Assembly: GCA_000751295.2 (NCBI GenBank)
Contig: CCMO02000001.1
Location: 744,001-808,000, forward strand
Reading direction: 5' to 3'
DNA length: 64,000 bases
Origin: a bacterium YEK0313
GTDB taxonomy: Bacteria; Pseudomonadota; Alphaproteobacteria; Rhizobiales; Phreatobacteraceae
Both the position numbers and the translations under genes were made by a program. Shown one piece after another: positions 1 to 9,110 of this stretch (positions within the stretch are counted from its first letter, which is position 1; each line of letters begins with the position of its first letter). Below the pieces are notes generated by a model. That model worked only from the letters and a program-made list of their open reading frames with translations. It ran no database searches and was not told where the DNA came from.

Positions 1-1212
1 CGCAACGTCATCACTCTCGATGTCGGCGGCACGAGCTCCGACATCTGCCTGATTTCGGGCGGAACCGCCGGCATGACCACGGAGACGGCGGTCGATGGCC
101 TGCCGGTCGGCCTGCCTGGAATCGACATCGCCAATGTCGGCGCCGGCGGCGGCAGCCTCGGCTGGATCGACGCGGGCGGCATGCTGCAGGTCGGCCCACG
201 GTCGGCCGGCGCCCGGCCAGGACCGGCCTGCTATGGCCATGGCGGCACCGTACCCGCCCTGACCGACGCGCTGGTCGAGCTCGGCTGGATCCGGCCGCAG
301 CGGTTCCTCGGCGGGCGCATGACGCTGCATCCCGACCGGGCGCGCGCAGCCTTGCGCGAATTGGGAACGCCGACGCAGACGCCGCCGCAGGCCATGGCGC
401 AGGCCATGGTCGACATCGGGGTGGCGCATGTCAGCCGCGGCATCCGGCTCGTCTCGGTGCAGCGCGGCCACGATCCGAAGGACTATGCCATCTACGCCTT
501 CGGCGGCATGGGGCCGATGATCGGCGCGCTCGCGGCCGAGGAGCTCAAGGTCCGGCGCGTCGTCGTGCCGCCCTATCCCGGCCTGTTCTCCGCGCTCGGC
601 CTGCTGGTCGCCGATCTCAAGCGGGTCTACCGCGAGACCAACCTCATCCCGGTCGGCGATTCCGTCACCCGGGATGTCGCCGCCGCCTTCGCCCGGATGA
701 AGGACAAGGCGGTCGCCGAATTCGCCGGCTTTGGCCGCCGGGCGGACGAGATCGTCTTCCAGCACGAGCTGGAAATGCGCTTCACCGGCCAGGGCTTCGA
801 GCTCGTCTCCGGCCTCGACCTCGAGCGCCTCGCAGCGGAGGGACAGGCCTATGTGCTGGACCTGTTCAGGGCCGCCCATGCCGCGCGCTACGGCACGGCG
901 GCGGCCTCCGGCAAGGTGGAGATCGTCACGCTGCAGCTCACCAGCACGGTGCCGACCGGCAACGCAGTGATGCGGCTGCTCACCCGGCCGCCGACCGACG
1001 GCAAGGCCGGTCCCGAGGTCGATCGCGGCGCCATTCACTACCGCGGCGCCACCGCCGAATGCCGGTTCCTCTGGCGCGCGGATCTCGGGCCGGGGGCGGC
1101 CGTCGCCGGCCCCGCCATCATCGAAGAGCCCACGGCCACGACGCTGGTGCCGCCCGGCTGGGCGGCGACGGTGGACGCCAGCGGCGCCCTCATTCTTGCC
1201 GACGAAAGGTGA
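1..1212 (+). CDS. hyuA: Hydantoinase/oxoprolinase subunit A, C-terminal part (5' end outside window)
   Basis: ATP-dependent N-methylhydantoinase/5-oxoprolinase/acetone-carboxylase type alpha subunit. The frame is open from base 1 and gives 403 residues before the TGA at 1210-1212. The first visible residues hold the family's phosphate-binding signature DVGGTSSDI (residues 7-15 as seen here), so roughly the first 280-300 residues of a normal ~690-residue subunit are missing upstream. A YAFGGMGPM stretch near residue 165 and a C-terminal beta-rich region ending in a PAIIEEP motif are typical of the family. The stop overlaps the start of the next gene (hyuB), the usual alpha-beta arrangement. 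The substrate cannot be told from sequence. Confidence 0.93.
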   Translation, partial: RNVITLDVGGTSSDICLISGGTAGMTTETAVDGLPVGLPGIDIANVGAGGGSLGWIDAGGMLQVGPRSAGARPGPACYGHGGTVPALTDALVELGWIRPQRFLGGRMTLHPDRARAALRELGTPTQTPPQAMAQAMVDIGVAHVSRGIRLVSVQRGHDPKDYAIYAFGGMGPMIGALAAEELKVRRVVVPPYPGLFSALGLLVADLKRVYRETNLIPVGDSVTRDVAAAFARMKDKAVAEFAGFGRRADEIVFQHELEMRFTGQGFELVSGLDLERLAAEGQAYVLDLFRAAHAARYGTAAASGKVEIVTLQLTSTVPTGNAVMRLLTRPPTDGKAGPEVDRGAIHYRGATAECRFLWRADLGPGAAVAGPAIIEEPTATTLVPPGWAATVDASGALILADER

Positions 1213-2897
1213 TGCCGATGTCCGCGTCCATCGACCAGGCCAGCTTCAACATCATCAGCAACGGACTGCACGGCATCGCGCAGGAGATGGGAGAAAGGCT
1301 GGTTCGATCGGCCTATTCGACGATCATCCGCGAGGCGCGCGACTGCTCCACCTCGCTGCTCGACCGCAACGGACGGATCGTCGCGCAGGCGCAGTTCTGC
1401 CCGATCCACATGAACTCCTTCGGCATGGTGTTCCAGGCCTTCGCCCGGCGCTTCGACCTGTCGACCATCCGCCCGAACGAGGGCCTGATCACCAACGATC
1501 CCTATAGCGGCGCGCAGCATCTCAACGACATCGTCCTGTTCACGCCGATCTTCTATCGCGACAGGCTGGTCGCCTTCAGCGCCTCGCTCGGCCACCATAT
1601 CGACGTGGGCGGCGGCGCCGCAGGACCCAATGCCGGCGCGACCGACGTCTATTCCGAAGGCCTGCGGATCCCGCTGACGCGCTTCGACTTCGACCGCGAT
1701 CTCGGCGAAGGCCTGCTCGAGCAGTTCATCCGCATCAATGTGCGCCCGCCCGACGAGGTCATGGGCGACATCTACGCCCAGATCGCCGCCAACCGGACCG
1801 GTGAGGCGCGCTTCATCGAAATGATCGAGCGCTTCGGCGAGGACATGGTGCTCGCCGGCGTCGGCGAGCTCCAGGACTATTCGGAACGGCTGGCCCGGCA
1901 GGCGATCCTGGCGATCCCCGACGGCACCTATCGGGCCGAGGATTTCGTCGACGACAACGGCTTCACCGACGAGCGGCTGAAGGTCGCGGTGAAGATCGTC
2001 GTGGACGGCGACAACCTGGCGCTCGACTTCGCCGGCAGCGCCGACCAGACCAAGGGGATCATCAATTCCCCCCTCGCCTCGACGATCTCCGCCGCCTATG
2101 GCGCCATCGGCATCCTGCTCGGCGGCGGCGACATCCCGGTCAATGACGGGCTCTATCGGCCGATCCGCACGGTCGACGTGCCCTATGGCAGCTTCCTCAA
2201 TCCGAGCCAGCCGCGGGCGGTGCGCGCCAGGAACAATGCCTGCCACCGGGTCTACAACGTCATCATGCGGGCCATGGCGGAGGTGGTGCCGGATCGCGTG
2301 CTGTGCTCGGGCCACGACACGACCAACGCGATCGGCATGGGCCACATGTCCGCCGACCGCTACCGCGTCTACATGGAGGTGGTGGGCGGCGGCTGGGGCG
2401 CCTCGGCCGGCGCGGACGGCGCCGATGTCGTCGACGGCTATGTCGGCAACTGCTCCAACGTGCCCGTCGAGTCGCTCGAGCTGGACTACCCCTTCCTGCG
2501 CGTCGAGGAATATGCGCTGCGCCGCGGCTCCGCCGGCGCCGGCGAACGCCGCGGCGGCATGGGCGCGCGACGCGTCTACCGCATCCTCGACGACGAGGTC
2601 TCGTTCAACTCCTATTCGGACCGCTTCAAGATCGCGCCCTGGGGGCTGTTCGGCGGCCAGCCGGGCGAGCCGTCGCGGTTCACCGTCGAGCGCGCCGGCG
2701 AGTCTCTCTCCCTGCCCTCGAAAGGCAATTTCCCGCTTCGCGCCGGCGACCGCCTGATCATCGAGACGGCCGGCGGCGGCGGCTATGGCGATCCGTCAAA
2801 GCGCGACCCCGCCCTGGTTGCGCGCGAGCTGGCCGACGGCCTCATCGATGCGCGCCAGGCGGCCGAATACAGAGCCAACCAAGCCAAGGGGGACTGA
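1212..2897 (+). CDS. hyuB: Hydantoinase/oxoprolinase subunit B
   Basis: Beta subunit partner of the preceding HyuA, about 561 residues, the usual length. It contains the family signature NDPYSGAQHLNDI near residue 95 and a glycine-rich C-terminus (ETAGGGGYGDP) that closes all HyuB proteins. Two start codons are possible, ATG 1212 (overlapping the hyuA stop) and ATG 1218; 1212 is taken because it couples translation to hyuA. The complex normally opens a cyclic amide or carboxylates a ketone with ATP. The binding-protein gene starts only 4 bases after the stop, suggesting that uptake and breakdown of one compound are encoded together. Confidence 0.93.
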   Translation: MPMSASIDQASFNIISNGLHGIAQEMGERLVRSAYSTIIREARDCSTSLLDRNGRIVAQAQFCPIHMNSFGMVFQAFARRFDLSTIRPNEGLITNDPYSGAQHLNDIVLFTPIFYRDRLVAFSASLGHHIDVGGGAAGPNAGATDVYSEGLRIPLTRFDFDRDLGEGLLEQFIRINVRPPDEVMGDIYAQIAANRTGEARFIEMIERFGEDMVLAGVGELQDYSERLARQAILAIPDGTYRAEDFVDDNGFTDERLKVAVKIVVDGDNLALDFAGSADQTKGIINSPLASTISAAYGAIGILLGGGDIPVNDGLYRPIRTVDVPYGSFLNPSQPRAVRARNNACHRVYNVIMRAMAEVVPDRVLCSGHDTTNAIGMGHMSADRYRVYMEVVGGGWGASAGADGADVVDGYVGNCSNVPVESLELDYPFLRVEEYALRRGSAGAGERRGGMGARRVYRILDDEVSFNSYSDRFKIAPWGLFGGQPGEPSRFTVERAGESLSLPSKGNFPLRAGDRLIIETAGGGGYGDPSKRDPALVARELADGLIDARQAAEYRANQAKGD

Positions 2898-2901
2898 AGA
2901 C

Positions 2902-4113
2902 ATGAGAAGGCGAAAACTGGCATCTCTCGTTGCATGCGCGTTCATGCTGGCGGCGGCCGCGGCCGCGCCGGCCGCCGCACGCATCGACAAGCCGACGATC
3001 CGCATCGGCGTGCTGAACGACATGAGCGGCCCCTACGCCGATCTCGGCGGCCGGGGATCGGTGGTGGCCGCGCAGCTTGCGGTCGAGGACATGGGCGGCG
3101 CCGTCAACGGCGTGCGGATCGAGATCGTCTCCGGCGACCACCAGAACAAGCCCGATATCGGAGCGGCGCTGGCGCGGCGCTGGTTCGACGAGGACGGCGT
3201 CGACGCGATCGCCGACGTGCCGGTCTCCTCGGTCGCCCTGGCCGTGCAGGAGATCGGCCGCAGCGCCCGGCGCATCACGCTGATGCAGGGCACAACCTCG
3301 GACCTGACCGGCAAGGCCTGCTCGCCCTACAGCACCGCCTGGCACGCCGACACCTATGCCCTGTCGAAGGCGATCGCGCGCGCCGTCACCGGCACGGGCG
3401 GCAAGACCTGGTTTTTCATCGCGGCGGACTATGCGTTCGGACGGGCGCTGGCGCGCGACGCGACGACCTTCATCACCGGCTCGGGCGGACAGATCGTCGG
3501 CAGCGCCTTCCATCCGCTCAATGCCGGCGACATGGCCTCCTATCTGCTCGCCGCCCAGAGCGCCAAGGCACAGGTGGTCGCACTCCTCAACAGCGGCTCG
3601 GACCTGATCAATTCCATCAAGCAGGCCAACGAGTTCGGCATCGTCTCAGGCGGGCAGAAGCTCGTCGCCTTCCTCGTCTACCTCTCCGACGTCCATTCCA
3701 TCGGGCTCGGCGTGACCCAGGGCATGCTGCTCGCCGACAGCTTCTACTGGGACCGGGACGAGGCGACGCGCGCCTGGTCGGCGCGCTTCTTCGCCAGGAC
3801 GCAGCGCATGCCGACCACCGAACAGGCCGGCGTCTATGCCTCGATCATGCATTACCTGAAAGCCGTCCAGGCCGAGGATTCGCTCGACCCCGACGCGGTC
3901 GCCGCGCGCATGCGCGCCCGTCCGGTCGAATATTTTGGACAGACCGGCTCGATCCGTGCCGACGGGCGCGTGCTCTATCCGCTCACCCTGTTCCAGGTGA
4001 AGTCGCCCGGCGAGAGCACCCGTCCGTGGGACTACTACAAGCCGATCGAGCATATCCGGCCGGACGATGCCTTCCGGCCCGCCGCCGACGGCGGCTGCCC
4101 GCTGATCCGGTAA
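2902..4113 (+). CDS. ABC transporter substrate-binding protein, branched-chain amino acid type
   Basis: Periplasmic binding protein of about 403 residues (Peripla_BP_6 / LivJ-like fold). It starts with a Sec signal (MRRRKLASLVACAFMLAAAA, cleavage after a run of Ala near residue 27) followed by the typical IRIGVLNDMSGPYADLGG opening strand. ATG 2902 is chosen because the signal peptide begins there and it follows the hyuB stop by 4 bases; the open frame upstream is shadow. No permease or ATPase follows, so it must use a transporter encoded elsewhere. Ligand unknown; the operon context suggests an amide, hydantoin or similar hyuAB substrate (inference). Confidence 0.9.
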   Translation: MRRRKLASLVACAFMLAAAAAAPAAARIDKPTIRIGVLNDMSGPYADLGGRGSVVAAQLAVEDMGGAVNGVRIEIVSGDHQNKPDIGAALARRWFDEDGVDAIADVPVSSVALAVQEIGRSARRITLMQGTTSDLTGKACSPYSTAWHADTYALSKAIARAVTGTGGKTWFFIAADYAFGRALARDATTFITGSGGQIVGSAFHPLNAGDMASYLLAAQSAKAQVVALLNSGSDLINSIKQANEFGIVSGGQKLVAFLVYLSDVHSIGLGVTQGMLLADSFYWDRDEATRAWSARFFARTQRMPTTEQAGVYASIMHYLKAVQAEDSLDPDAVAARMRARPVEYFGQTGSIRADGRVLYPLTLFQVKSPGESTRPWDYYKPIEHIRPDDAFRPAADGGCPLIR

Positions 4114-4120
4114 AGCCGGC

Positions 4121-4702
4121 TCAAGCCTGGCCGGCCGCGCCGGCCAGGTGAGCCCGCTCGCGGCGGATGCGGCGGAAGCGCAGGAGCAGACGGAACGCGC
4201 GCCCGCCGCGGCCGCCCCGGATCACCCGGGTATAGGCCTGCAGCCGGCGCTTCACCGGGTCGACCAGCCCGTGGGCCCAGACCACCCAGCGGTTCCACAT
4301 GTCGTAGAGCCGCACGAAGGTCGGGATCTCCAGGAGCTTCGGCTTGCAGGCCTCGAACAGGAAGGCTTCGAGGCCGACCCCGACCACCTTGGCGAGGAAG
4401 AACACGCCGCAGCCGAGGATGAAATGGTCGCGCGCGATCAACGCGAGGCCCGCCAGCTTGAACGGGATCAGCACCAGGACCGGCACGACGAAGACGCCGA
4501 GCGTCGCATAGGGCGGCAGCCGGGTCAGCCAGTCGTGCAGGGCCTGTTTCAGCCGGGCGAAGGGCAGGAGCGCGACGAGGCGCCAGAGCCAGGGTCCGAT
4601 GCGCTCCCAGAGCCAGGTCTCGACCAGGATGACGAGGGCGGCCAGGACGATGAAGGGGCGGGCGAGGCGGCGCATGGGCGCTCCGAGGTCGGTCGCATCC
4701 AT
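4121..4702 (-). CDS. Conserved-looking membrane protein of unknown function
   Basis: A 193-residue protein with an N-terminal hydrophobic segment (residues ~14-30) and two further membrane segments around residues 66-85 and 90-112, followed by a basic, arginine-rich cytoplasmic tail with LEIPTFVRLYDMWNRW in between. It resembles uncharacterised inner-membrane proteins of rhizobia, but no function is recognised. It lies downstream of sdhA in the same direction, at the place where sdhB would be expected; it has no ferredoxin or Fe-S cysteine motifs and is not SdhB. An alternative start is the internal Met at 4675. Confidence 0.7.
   Translation of the reverse strand: MDATDLGAPMRRLARPFIVLAALVILVETWLWERIGPWLWRLVALLPFARLKQALHDWLTRLPPYATLGVFVVPVLVLIPFKLAGLALIARDHFILGCGVFFLAKVVGVGLEAFLFEACKPKLLEIPTFVRLYDMWNRWVVWAHGLVDPVKRRLQAYTRVIRGGRGGRAFRLLLRFRRIRRERAHLAGAAGQA
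4126..4148. terminator. Perfect inverted repeat between convergent genes
   Basis: A 10-bp perfect stem (cctggccggc / gccggccagg) with a 3-base loop lies at the facing 3' ends of the binding-protein gene (plus) and the membrane-protein gene (minus). Its bases also encode the last residues of the minus-strand gene. There is no T-run, so it would be a Rho-assisted or transcript-stabilising hairpin rather than a canonical intrinsic terminator. Confidence 0.45.
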
Positions 4703-4846
4703 TTCGCCGTGCCAATATGTCCCAATGACGGCACGCGCGCGGGCCGCTCATGGCCGGGCTGTTTCAATGCTGCGGGCCGGCCCCGGAAAGCCATCGGGCC
4801 GGCGCTCCGGCCAGCCCGATAACGTAACCGCAGGATGCGGAGAATG

Positions 4847-6667
4847 TCAGTACACGCGGGCCTTGGGCTCGATGTACTGGATGTCGTTGGTCATGGTGTA
4901 GGTATGCACCGGCCGATAGTCGATCGTCACCGTCTTGGCGGCGTCGTCGGCAAAGGCCAGGGTGTGCTTCATCCATTCCTTGTCGTTGCGCTCGGCATAG
5001 TCCTCGCGCGCATGGGCGCCACGGCTTTCCTTGCGGTTGGCCGCCGAATCCATGGTCACGACCGCCTGGGAGATCAGGTTGTCGAATTCGAGCGTCTCGA
5101 TCAGGTCGGAATTCCAGACCAGCGACCGGTCGGTGGTGCGGATGTCGGACGACCCCTGCCAGACCTCGTGGATCAGCTTCTGGCCCTCCTCCAGCACCTC
5201 GCCGGTGCGGAACACCGCGCAGTTCGACTGCATGATGCCCTGCATGCGGGCGCGCAGCTGGGCCGTCGGCGTGCCGCCCGAGGCGTGGCGCAGCTTGTCG
5301 AGGCGCGACAGCGCCAGCTCGGAGGCGTCCTTCGGCAGGTCCTGGTGCTTCTCGCCCGCCACCACCGTCTCGGCGGCGCGCAGGCCCTCGGCGCGGCCGA
5401 ACACGACGAGGTCGATGAGCGAGTTGGAGCCGAGCCGGTTGGCGCCGTGCACGGAGACGCAGGCCGCCTCGCCGATCGCCATCAGGCCGGGGACGATGGC
5501 GTCGGGATCGCCGCCCTTCTTGGTATAGACCTCGCCGTGATAGTTCGTGGGGATGCCGCCCATATTGTAGTGGACGGTCGGGATGACCGGGATCGGCTCC
5601 TTGGTGACGTCGACGCCGGCGAAGATCTTGGCGCTTTCCGAAATGCCCGGCAGGCGTTCGTGCAGGATCTTCGGGTCGAGATGGTCGAGGTGCAGGTAGA
5701 TGTGGTCCTTGTTCTTGCCGACGCCCCGGCCCTCGCGGATCTCCATGGTCATGGAGCGCGAGACGACGTCGCGCGAGGCGAGGTCCTTGGCCGAGGGGGC
5801 ATAGCGCTCCATGAAGCGCTCGCCTTCGGAATTGGTGAGATAGCCACCCTCGCCGCGCGACCCCTCGGTGATCAGGCAGCCCGAGCCGTAGATGCCGGTC
5901 GGGTGGAACTGCACGAACTCCATGTCCTGCAGCGGCAGGCCGGCACGCAGCACCATGGCATTGCCGTCGCCGGTGCAGGTATGGGCCGAGGTCGCCGAGA
6001 AATAGGCGCGGCCATAGCCGCCGGTGGCGAGCACCGTCTGGCGGCCGCGGAAGCGGTGCAGCGTGCCGTCGTCCATCTTCAGCGCGACGACGCCGAGGCA
6101 GCGGCCGTCCTCGGACATCATCAGGTCGATGGCGAAATATTCGATGAAGAACTCGGCATTGTGGCGCAGCGCCTGGCCGTAGAGCGTGTGCAGGATGGCA
6201 TGGCCGGTGCGGTCGGCGGCGGCGCAGGTGCGCTGGGCCGTGCCCTTGCCGTAATGGGTGGTCATGCCGCCGAACGGGCGCTGGTAGATCTTGCCCGCCT
6301 CGGTGCGCGAGAACGGCACGCCCCAGTGCTCGAGCTCGTAGACCGCGGCCGGGGCGTTGCGCACCAGATATTCGATCGCGTCCTGGTCGCCGAGCCAGTC
6401 CGACCCCTTGACGGTGTCGTACATGTGCCAGCGCCAGTCGTCCTCGCCCATATTGCCGAGCGAGGCGGAAATGCCGCCCTGGGCCGCGACCGTGTGCGAG
6501 CGGGTCGGGAACACCTTGGAGATGCAGGCGGTCTTCAGCCCGGCCTCGGCGCAGCCGACGACAGCACGCAGGCCCGCGCCGCCGGCGCCCACGATGACGA
6601 CGTCATAGGTGTGGTCGGTAATGTCGTAGGCGCGGCCATTGATGGCGGCTGCGGCGGCTTCGGCCAT
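4847..6667 (-). CDS. sdhA: Succinate dehydrogenase flavoprotein subunit
   Basis: Catalytic FAD subunit of complex II, oxidising succinate to fumarate and passing electrons to SdhB. About 606 residues, the usual size. The N-terminal dinucleotide motif VVIVGAGGAGLRA (near residue 22), the covalent-FAD histidine context RSHTVAAQGGIS, and the active-site regions HPTGIYGSG and REDYAERND are all visible. Start 6667 (MAEAAAAAING) is preferred over the upstream frame extension because a CAGGAG ribosome site lies about 9 bases before it. It is the third gene of sdhC-sdhD-sdhA, 81 bases after sdhD. Downstream, sdhB is missing. Confidence 0.97.
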   Translation of the reverse strand: MAEAAAAAINGRAYDITDHTYDVVIVGAGGAGLRAVVGCAEAGLKTACISKVFPTRSHTVAAQGGISASLGNMGEDDWRWHMYDTVKGSDWLGDQDAIEYLVRNAPAAVYELEHWGVPFSRTEAGKIYQRPFGGMTTHYGKGTAQRTCAAADRTGHAILHTLYGQALRHNAEFFIEYFAIDLMMSEDGRCLGVVALKMDDGTLHRFRGRQTVLATGGYGRAYFSATSAHTCTGDGNAMVLRAGLPLQDMEFVQFHPTGIYGSGCLITEGSRGEGGYLTNSEGERFMERYAPSAKDLASRDVVSRSMTMEIREGRGVGKNKDHIYLHLDHLDPKILHERLPGISESAKIFAGVDVTKEPIPVIPTVHYNMGGIPTNYHGEVYTKKGGDPDAIVPGLMAIGEAACVSVHGANRLGSNSLIDLVVFGRAEGLRAAETVVAGEKHQDLPKDASELALSRLDKLRHASGGTPTAQLRARMQGIMQSNCAVFRTGEVLEEGQKLIHEVWQGSSDIRTTDRSLVWNSDLIETLEFDNLISQAVVTMDSAANRKESRGAHAREDYAERNDKEWMKHTLAFADDAAKTVTIDYRPVHTYTMTNDIQYIEPKARVY

Positions 6668-6748
6668 GGCACGATGCTCCTGGTGGCGGCACAAGGGCCG
6701 GCGCGAGCAGCGCCCGGCCCCTTGATAACGAAGAGATGCGGCGGCGGA

Positions 6749-7159
6749 TCAGACGCCGAAGGACAGTTTCAGCACGGCAAAGATCGAAGCGAGCCCCACG
6801 ATCGCCGAGAAGAAGGTGTTGGCGAGCAGGAGGACGATGCGCGGGCCCTCGGCCGGCACATAGTCCTCGATGATCATCTGCATGCCGAGGCGCATGTGGT
6901 AGGCGGCCGAAATGATGAACAGGATCAGCGGAATCGCCACGATCGGCGCGCCGAGCGTCGCCTTCACCGCCGAATAGTTGCTGCCGGCCGTCGCGATGAT
7001 CAGGCCGACGACGAACAGCGAGAGCGGGATGTTGGCGACCGCGGTGACCCGCTGCAGCCAGAAATGTTCGGTGCCGGATCGGGCCGAGCCGAGGCCGCGC
7101 ACGCGGCCGAGCGGAGTGCGCATGGACGGCTTGAGCTGCGACATGATTTCGTCGGACAT
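6749..7159 (-). CDS. sdhD: Succinate dehydrogenase membrane anchor subunit D
   Basis: Hydrophobic anchor of complex II, 136 residues, with three membrane helices (about residues 37-57, 67-87 and 107-130). The haem-ligand histidine is in the ISAAYHMRLGMQ segment and the adjacent DYVPAEG loop is typical of alphaproteobacterial SdhD. Start ATG 7159 (MSDEIMSQ) is 11 bases after the sdhC stop. With SdhC it holds haem b and the quinone site and docks SdhA/SdhB to the cytoplasmic membrane. Confidence 0.93.
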   Translation of the reverse strand: MSDEIMSQLKPSMRTPLGRVRGLGSARSGTEHFWLQRVTAVANIPLSLFVVGLIIATAGSNYSAVKATLGAPIVAIPLILFIISAAYHMRLGMQMIIEDYVPAEGPRIVLLLANTFFSAIVGLASIFAVLKLSFGV

Positions 7160-7170
7160 CGCTTTTTCCC

Positions 7171-7578
7171 TCAGAATCCGCCGCGCACCGCATAGGCGAC
7201 GATCCAGGTCAGGATCGTCAGCACCACCGAACCGATCAGGTTGGCGCGCACCAGCCACTCGCGCTCCTGCGGGCCGAAGCCGCGACCGGTGTCCCAGATG
7301 AAGTGCCGGATGCCGCCCAGCATGTGGTGGAACAGCGCCCAGGTATAGCCGAACAGCACGAGGCGGCCGATGAACGAGCCGGCGAACCACTGGAAGGTGG
7401 CATAGGCCGCCGGACCCGAGGCGGCGGCGACCAGCCACCAGACCAGGATGAGCGTGCCGAAGAACAGCGCGCCGCCGGTGATGCGGTGCACGATCGACAT
7501 CATCATCGTCAGCATCGGCCGGTAGATCTGCAGGTGCGGCGACAGCGGGCGCACGGTGATCGGCTTCGGTTCGGCCAT
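7171..7578 (-). CDS. sdhC: Succinate dehydrogenase cytochrome b556 subunit
   Basis: Anchor subunit C of complex II, 135 residues, three membrane helices. Family signatures RPLSPHLQIYR (N-terminus), SIVHRITG (start of helix 1) and HHMLGGIRHFIWD (helix 2/3, with the haem histidine) are all present. First gene of sdhC-sdhD-sdhA. The 217 bases between it and the divergent zapE gene must hold its promoter, but no clear promoter could be fixed by eye. Confidence 0.95.
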   Translation of the reverse strand: MAEPKPITVRPLSPHLQIYRPMLTMMMSIVHRITGGALFFGTLILVWWLVAAASGPAAYATFQWFAGSFIGRLVLFGYTWALFHHMLGGIRHFIWDTGRGFGPQEREWLVRANLIGSVVLTILTWIVAYAVRGGF

Positions 7579-7795
7579 GGCAGCTCAAGGTCCTCATCGC
7601 TGGCCGTATCGGACGGCCACCTGAATTCAGGCGCCTGTTTACGAAACCGCGCGCCGCGACGCAACGGAGGCCGTGTCCGACAAAAGAGGTAGAACACTTC
7701 TTAAATAGGCAATCCTGCCCTGCAGCACAATGATTTGGCGCTTCGCACGACCGTGACTTGCGGCGCTTTTCCCGGCCCGCTATTGGCTGGGGCCC

Positions 7796-8971
7796 ATGGC
7801 CGATACGCTATCCCGCTACCAGGCGCTCGTCGATGCCGGTGAGATCTCGTTCGACGCAGCGCAGGCCGCGGTGGCGAAGCGGCTCAACCGTCTCAACGAA
7901 GAGCTTGCCGACTACCGTCTGACGCGCCGCAAGTCCTCGGCGCTGGCCTGGCTGTTCTCGCGCGGCGAAAAGCGCGAGCCGGTGACCGGCCTCTACATCT
8001 GGGGCGAGGTCGGCCGCGGCAAGACCATGCTGATGGACCTGTTCATGGCCTCGAGCCCGGTCCGCCGCAGGCGCCGCGCCCATTTCCACGAATTCATGGC
8101 CGACGTGCACGAGCGCATCCACGCCTATCGCCAGAAGCTGAAGACGGGCGAGGTCAAGGGCGACGATCCGATCGGACCGGTCGCCGCCGAGCTGGCCGAA
8201 GAGGCCTGGCTCCTCTGCTTCGACGAGTTCGCCGTCACCGACATTGCCGACGCGATGATCCTCGGCCGGCTGTTCACGCGCCTCTTCGCCGAGGGCGTGG
8301 TGGTGGTCGCGACCTCCAACGTGGTGCCCTCCGAGCTCTACCGCGACGGCCTGAACCGGGCGCTGTTCCTGCCCTTCATCGCCCTGCTCGAACAGAAGAT
8401 GGCGGTGATCAAGCTGGAATCGCGCACCGATTTCCGCCTGGAAAAGCTCGCCGGCCAGCCGGTCTGGACCGTGCCGACGGGACCCGCGGCCGATCGGGCC
8501 ATGGACGAGGCCTGGACCAAGCTGATCGGCGGCGCCGACGCGACGGCTGGCGAGCTGATCGTCAAGGGCCGGCACGTTCCGGTACCGCGCCAGGCCCACG
8601 GGGTCGCCCGCTTCTCGTTCTCCGACCTCTGCGAGAAGCCGCTCGGCGCCTCCGACTATCTCGCCATCGCCCACGCCTATCACACGGTGCTGATCGACGG
8701 CATTCCGGTCATGCGCGGCCTTGGCCGGCGCAACGAAGCCAAACGGTTCATCACCCTGATCGACGCGCTCTACGACAATCACGTCAAGCTGGTGGCGAGC
8801 GCCGATGCCGAGCCGCCGGGCCTCTATCTCTCCGACGAGGGCTTCGAGGTGTTCGAGTTCAACCGGACCGCCTCGCGGCTCATCGAAATGCGCTCGGAGG
8901 ACTATCTCGCCGCGCCGCATGGCCGGCGTGACGAACCCTCGGCCGATACCGGCGGCCTCGTCGAGACCTGA
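7796..8971 (+). CDS. zapE: Cell division protein ZapE / AFG1-family ATPase
   Basis: AAA-type P-loop ATPase of 391 residues, the usual length. Walker A GEVGRGKT (residues 70-77), Walker B LLCFDEF (near 140), and the sensor region VVVATSNVVPSELYRDGLNR are the family hallmarks. In bacteria it modulates FtsZ rings; the mitochondrial AFG1 homologue handles quality control of respiratory-chain subunits. It sits divergently to sdhCDA and upstream of mdh, an arrangement common in alphaproteobacteria, although here three unrelated genes separate it from mdh. Confidence 0.92.
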   Translation: MADTLSRYQALVDAGEISFDAAQAAVAKRLNRLNEELADYRLTRRKSSALAWLFSRGEKREPVTGLYIWGEVGRGKTMLMDLFMASSPVRRRRRAHFHEFMADVHERIHAYRQKLKTGEVKGDDPIGPVAAELAEEAWLLCFDEFAVTDIADAMILGRLFTRLFAEGVVVVATSNVVPSELYRDGLNRALFLPFIALLEQKMAVIKLESRTDFRLEKLAGQPVWTVPTGPAADRAMDEAWTKLIGGADATAGELIVKGRHVPVPRQAHGVARFSFSDLCEKPLGASDYLAIAHAYHTVLIDGIPVMRGLGRRNEAKRFITLIDALYDNHVKLVASADAEPPGLYLSDEGFEVFEFNRTASRLIEMRSEDYLAAPHGRRDEPSADTGGLVET

Positions 8972-9110
8972 CGGATCCAATGCCGGGGCTGCGGCGTTTT
9001 CCTGCCGAACTCCGCCGGGCCCTGCTCAGGACGCGTCCCGGGCGCTTGCAGCCCGCCGATGCGCGGCGCGCTATACCCGTCGGCAGGCGCCCGCCCGATT
9101 CGGGGGATCC

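Noticed and set aside
4121..4702. Considered as sdhB
   Set aside because: No ferredoxin-like CxxxxCxxC or CxxCxxCxxxC motifs; the protein is mainly membrane-spanning and arginine-rich.
4835..7195. 786-codon plus-strand open frame opposite sdhA/sdhD
   Set aside because: Shadow of the sdh genes; no family motifs and it crosses gene boundaries.
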